Shown here piece by piece: positions 5,450-6,816 of a stretch of DNA of 6,816 nucleotides. The notes under the pieces were generated by a model, which had not been told where the DNA came from, did no database searches, and was given only the letters and a program-made list of their open reading frames with translations. This DNA is from Syntrophaceae bacterium UBA2192. GTDB taxonomy: Bacteria > Desulfobacterota > Syntrophia > Syntrophales > UBA2192. Position numbers and translations under genes: made by a program. The stretch spans positions 1 to 6,816 of the forward strand of contig DCVI01000057.1 in assembly GCA_002327315.1 (NCBI GenBank). The letters run 5' to 3'. Within the stretch, counting starts at the first letter, position 1, and each line of letters begins with the position of its first letter.

Positions 5450-6756
5450 ATAAACCCATCGTCATCATCGGAGGAGGGCTTGCCGGCTGCGAGGCGGCCT
5501 GGCAGCTCGCGAAGCGCGGCCACGACGTCGAACTCCGGGAGATGAAACCGGCGAAGCTCTCGCCCGCCCACCGCTCGCCGCAGCTTGCCGAGCTCGTCTG
5601 CAGCAACTCGCTGCGATCCAATGAGCCAACGAGCGCCGTGGGCCTTCTCAAGGAGGAGATGCGCAGGCTCGACTCCCTTATCATGGCGGCAGCCGATGCC
5701 ACGGCAGTGCCCGCCGGCAAAGCCCTGGCCGTCGACCGCCTGCTCTTTTCCGCCCGCATCGAGGAGATGCTCCTTGACCGGCGCGGCCTGCATTTCATCC
5801 GGGAAGAGTGCACGGAGATCCCCCCGGATGCACACGTCATCATTGCCACGGGCCCGCTGACATCGGACCCGCTTGCCGCTGCGATCTCCCGTCTCGTCGG
5901 CCAGGATTCCCTTTTCTTCTACGACGCCATCGCGCCCATCATCGACGCGGCGACGATCGATCTTTCGAAGGTATTCAGGGCTTCCCGATACGACGAGGGC
6001 GAGGGGGACTATCTGAACTGCCCCCTTAACAAAGATCAGTATGAGGCGTTCCGGCAGGCCGTCCTCGAGGGCCGTGAAATCGCCGCGAGACCCTTCGAGG
6101 ACGAAAAGTATTTCGAGGGTTGCCTTCCCATCGAGATCATGGCCCGGCGCGGCGTGGACACGCTGCGCTTCGGCCCCATGAAACCCGTAGGCCTCGTCGA
6201 TCCCCGAACGGGAAGAGAGCCCTGGGCCGTGATCCAGCTGAGGCAGGAAAACCGCGAGGGGACCCTGTACAACATGGTGGGGTTCCAGACCAAGCTCGCC
6301 TGGCCGGAACAGGCGAGGATCTTCCGCACGATTCCCGGGCTCGAGAGCGCGGAGTTTCTGCGCTTCGGGAGCATTCACCGAAACACCTACATCAACGCGC
6401 CCACTTTGCTGACGGACACCCTGCAGCTTCGATCGAACCCGGATCTCTTCTTTGCCGGCCAGATCACCGGCGTGGAGGGTTACGTGGAGTCGACGGCGAT
6501 GGGCCTGCTTGCCGCCCTGTTCCTGCACCGGATCCTTCTCGGGATGCCCTTTACCACGCCTCCGCGCACCACGGCGCTGGGCGCACTTCTTCACCACGTC
6601 TCCCGTTCCGAGGGGAAGACCTTTCAACCGATGAACGTAAACTTCGGGCTCCTCGAGCCGCTTGGCGGGAAGGTGAGAAAGAAATTCCGGGGAGAGGCTT
6701 ACGCCGAACGCGCCCTGACGCAGCTGGAAGACTGGATCAAGAATTCATCCTGGTAA
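5446..6756 (+). CDS. trmFO: methylenetetrahydrofolate-tRNA-(uracil-5-)-methyltransferase TrmFO
   Basis: A 436-residue cytoplasmic flavoprotein that makes 5-methyluridine at position 54 of the tRNA T-loop, taking the carbon from methylenetetrahydrofolate and reducing with FADH2 and NAD(P)H. The N-terminus shows the dinucleotide-binding fold with GGGLAG (9-14) and a closing acidic segment (ELREMKP). C52 in LVCSNSLRSN and C226 in FEGCLPIE match the two cysteines known to be important in characterised homologues (C53 and C226 in Bacillus subtilis). The C-terminal FAD region includes FAGQITGVEGYVES (about 342-355). Length is normal. Start: TTG at 5446 overlaps the topA TGA (TTGA) with a good AAGGA 9 nt upstream. 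It is the last complete gene of the operon here. Its substrate class, tRNAs with a TTC T-loop, is represented by the tRNA-Arg at the other end of the window, though no regulatory link is implied. Confidence 0.97.
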   Translation: MNKPIVIIGGGLAGCEAAWQLAKRGHDVELREMKPAKLSPAHRSPQLAELVCSNSLRSNEPTSAVGLLKEEMRRLDSLIMAAADATAVPAGKALAVDRLLFSARIEEMLLDRRGLHFIREECTEIPPDAHVIIATGPLTSDPLAAAISRLVGQDSLFFYDAIAPIIDAATIDLSKVFRASRYDEGEGDYLNCPLNKDQYEAFRQAVLEGREIAARPFEDEKYFEGCLPIEIMARRGVDTLRFGPMKPVGLVDPRTGREPWAVIQLRQENREGTLYNMVGFQTKLAWPEQARIFRTIPGLESAEFLRFGSIHRNTYINAPTLLTDTLQLRSNPDLFFAGQITGVEGYVESTAMGLLAALFLHRILLGMPFTTPPRTTALGALLHHVSRSEGKTFQPMNVNFGLLEPLGGKVRKKFRGEAYAERALTQLEDWIKNSSW

Positions 6757-6771
6757 TCGGTGCCTGTCCAT

Positions 6772-6794
6772 GCCTTTAGCCTTTAGCCTTTAGC
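6772..6794. repeat. GCCTTTA heptamer tandem repeat downstream of trmFO
   Basis: Three perfect copies of GCCTTTA (6772-6778, 6779-6785, 6786-6792) plus a partial GC lie 16 nt after the trmFO stop. The unit is not a multiple of three and no open frame uses it. The next bases keep the 7-bp period with a different word: TGTCAAA (6795-6801) and TGTCAGG (6802-6808). The window ends soon after, so the full extent is unknown. Confidence 0.85.
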
Positions 6795-6800
6795 TGTCAA

Positions 6801-6812
6801 ATGTCAGGACAT
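6801..6812. repeat. short inverted repeat ATGTC-AG-GACAT
   Basis: Two 5-bp arms flank a 2-nt centre. A two-base loop is too tight for a stable hairpin without opening a pair, and there is no following T-run, so I do not call it a terminator. It could be a protein site or part of a larger structure cut by the window edge. Confidence 0.35.
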
Positions 6813-6816
6813 CGTT

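Noticed and set aside
5278..6627. Minus-strand open frame (449 codons) opposite trmFO and the end of topA
   Set aside because: Both overlapped genes carry conserved motifs throughout. The antisense product has no recognisable feature and is typical of a high-GC shadow.

Overview
This window looks like ordinary chromosomal DNA from a GC-rich Gram-negative bacterium. The compact dprA-topA-trmFO order, the folate/FAD-type tRNA methyltransferase TrmFO, the CCA-encoding tRNA genes and the DUF5648-type secreted protein fit an anaerobic lineage of the former Deltaproteobacteria (Desulfobacterota, for example Syntrophales-like). This placement is an inference from gene content and style; no marker gene here proves it.

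Left edge (1-156, minus strand): a tRNA operon reads off the left end. From its promoter it runs through a short leader carrying a perfect 12-bp palindrome, a complete tRNA-Arg(TCT) with encoded CCA, then the first bases of a second tRNA, probably tRNA-His. The promoter has a perfect TTGACA -35 box. The tRNA-Arg has C rather than U at position 33, which is unusual.

Middle left (185-1852, minus strand): one gene for a 555-residue exported protein of unknown function. It has a signal peptide, two Ig-like (BACON/ASH-like) beta-sandwich regions, the second apparently split by an inserted carbohydrate-binding-like domain, and a C-terminal block of three DUF5648-type aromatic repeats. A 196-bp intergenic region (1853-2048) separates it from the divergent plus-strand operon and carries two tandem plus-strand promoter candidates, each with an exact TTGACA.

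Right (2049-6756, plus strand): a tightly coupled operon, dprA (GTG start), topA (ATG start overlapping the dprA stop by 1 nt) and trmFO (TTG start overlapping the topA stop, TTGA). DprA loads RecA on incoming single-stranded DNA, TopA relaxes negative supercoils, and TrmFO makes m5U54 in tRNA. They are not one pathway but form a recurring housekeeping cluster, often followed by xerC and hslVU in other bacteria. All key catalytic residues are visible.

Right edge (6757-6816): non-coding DNA with three perfect GCCTTTA heptamers, followed in the same 7-bp period by TGTCAAA/TGTCAGG and a short inverted repeat. No mobile element, CRISPR array or integrase is visible, and I see no convincing new multi-gene system. 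The points most worth a second look are the C33 tRNA-Arg, the nested domain architecture of the secreted protein, and the heptamer array.
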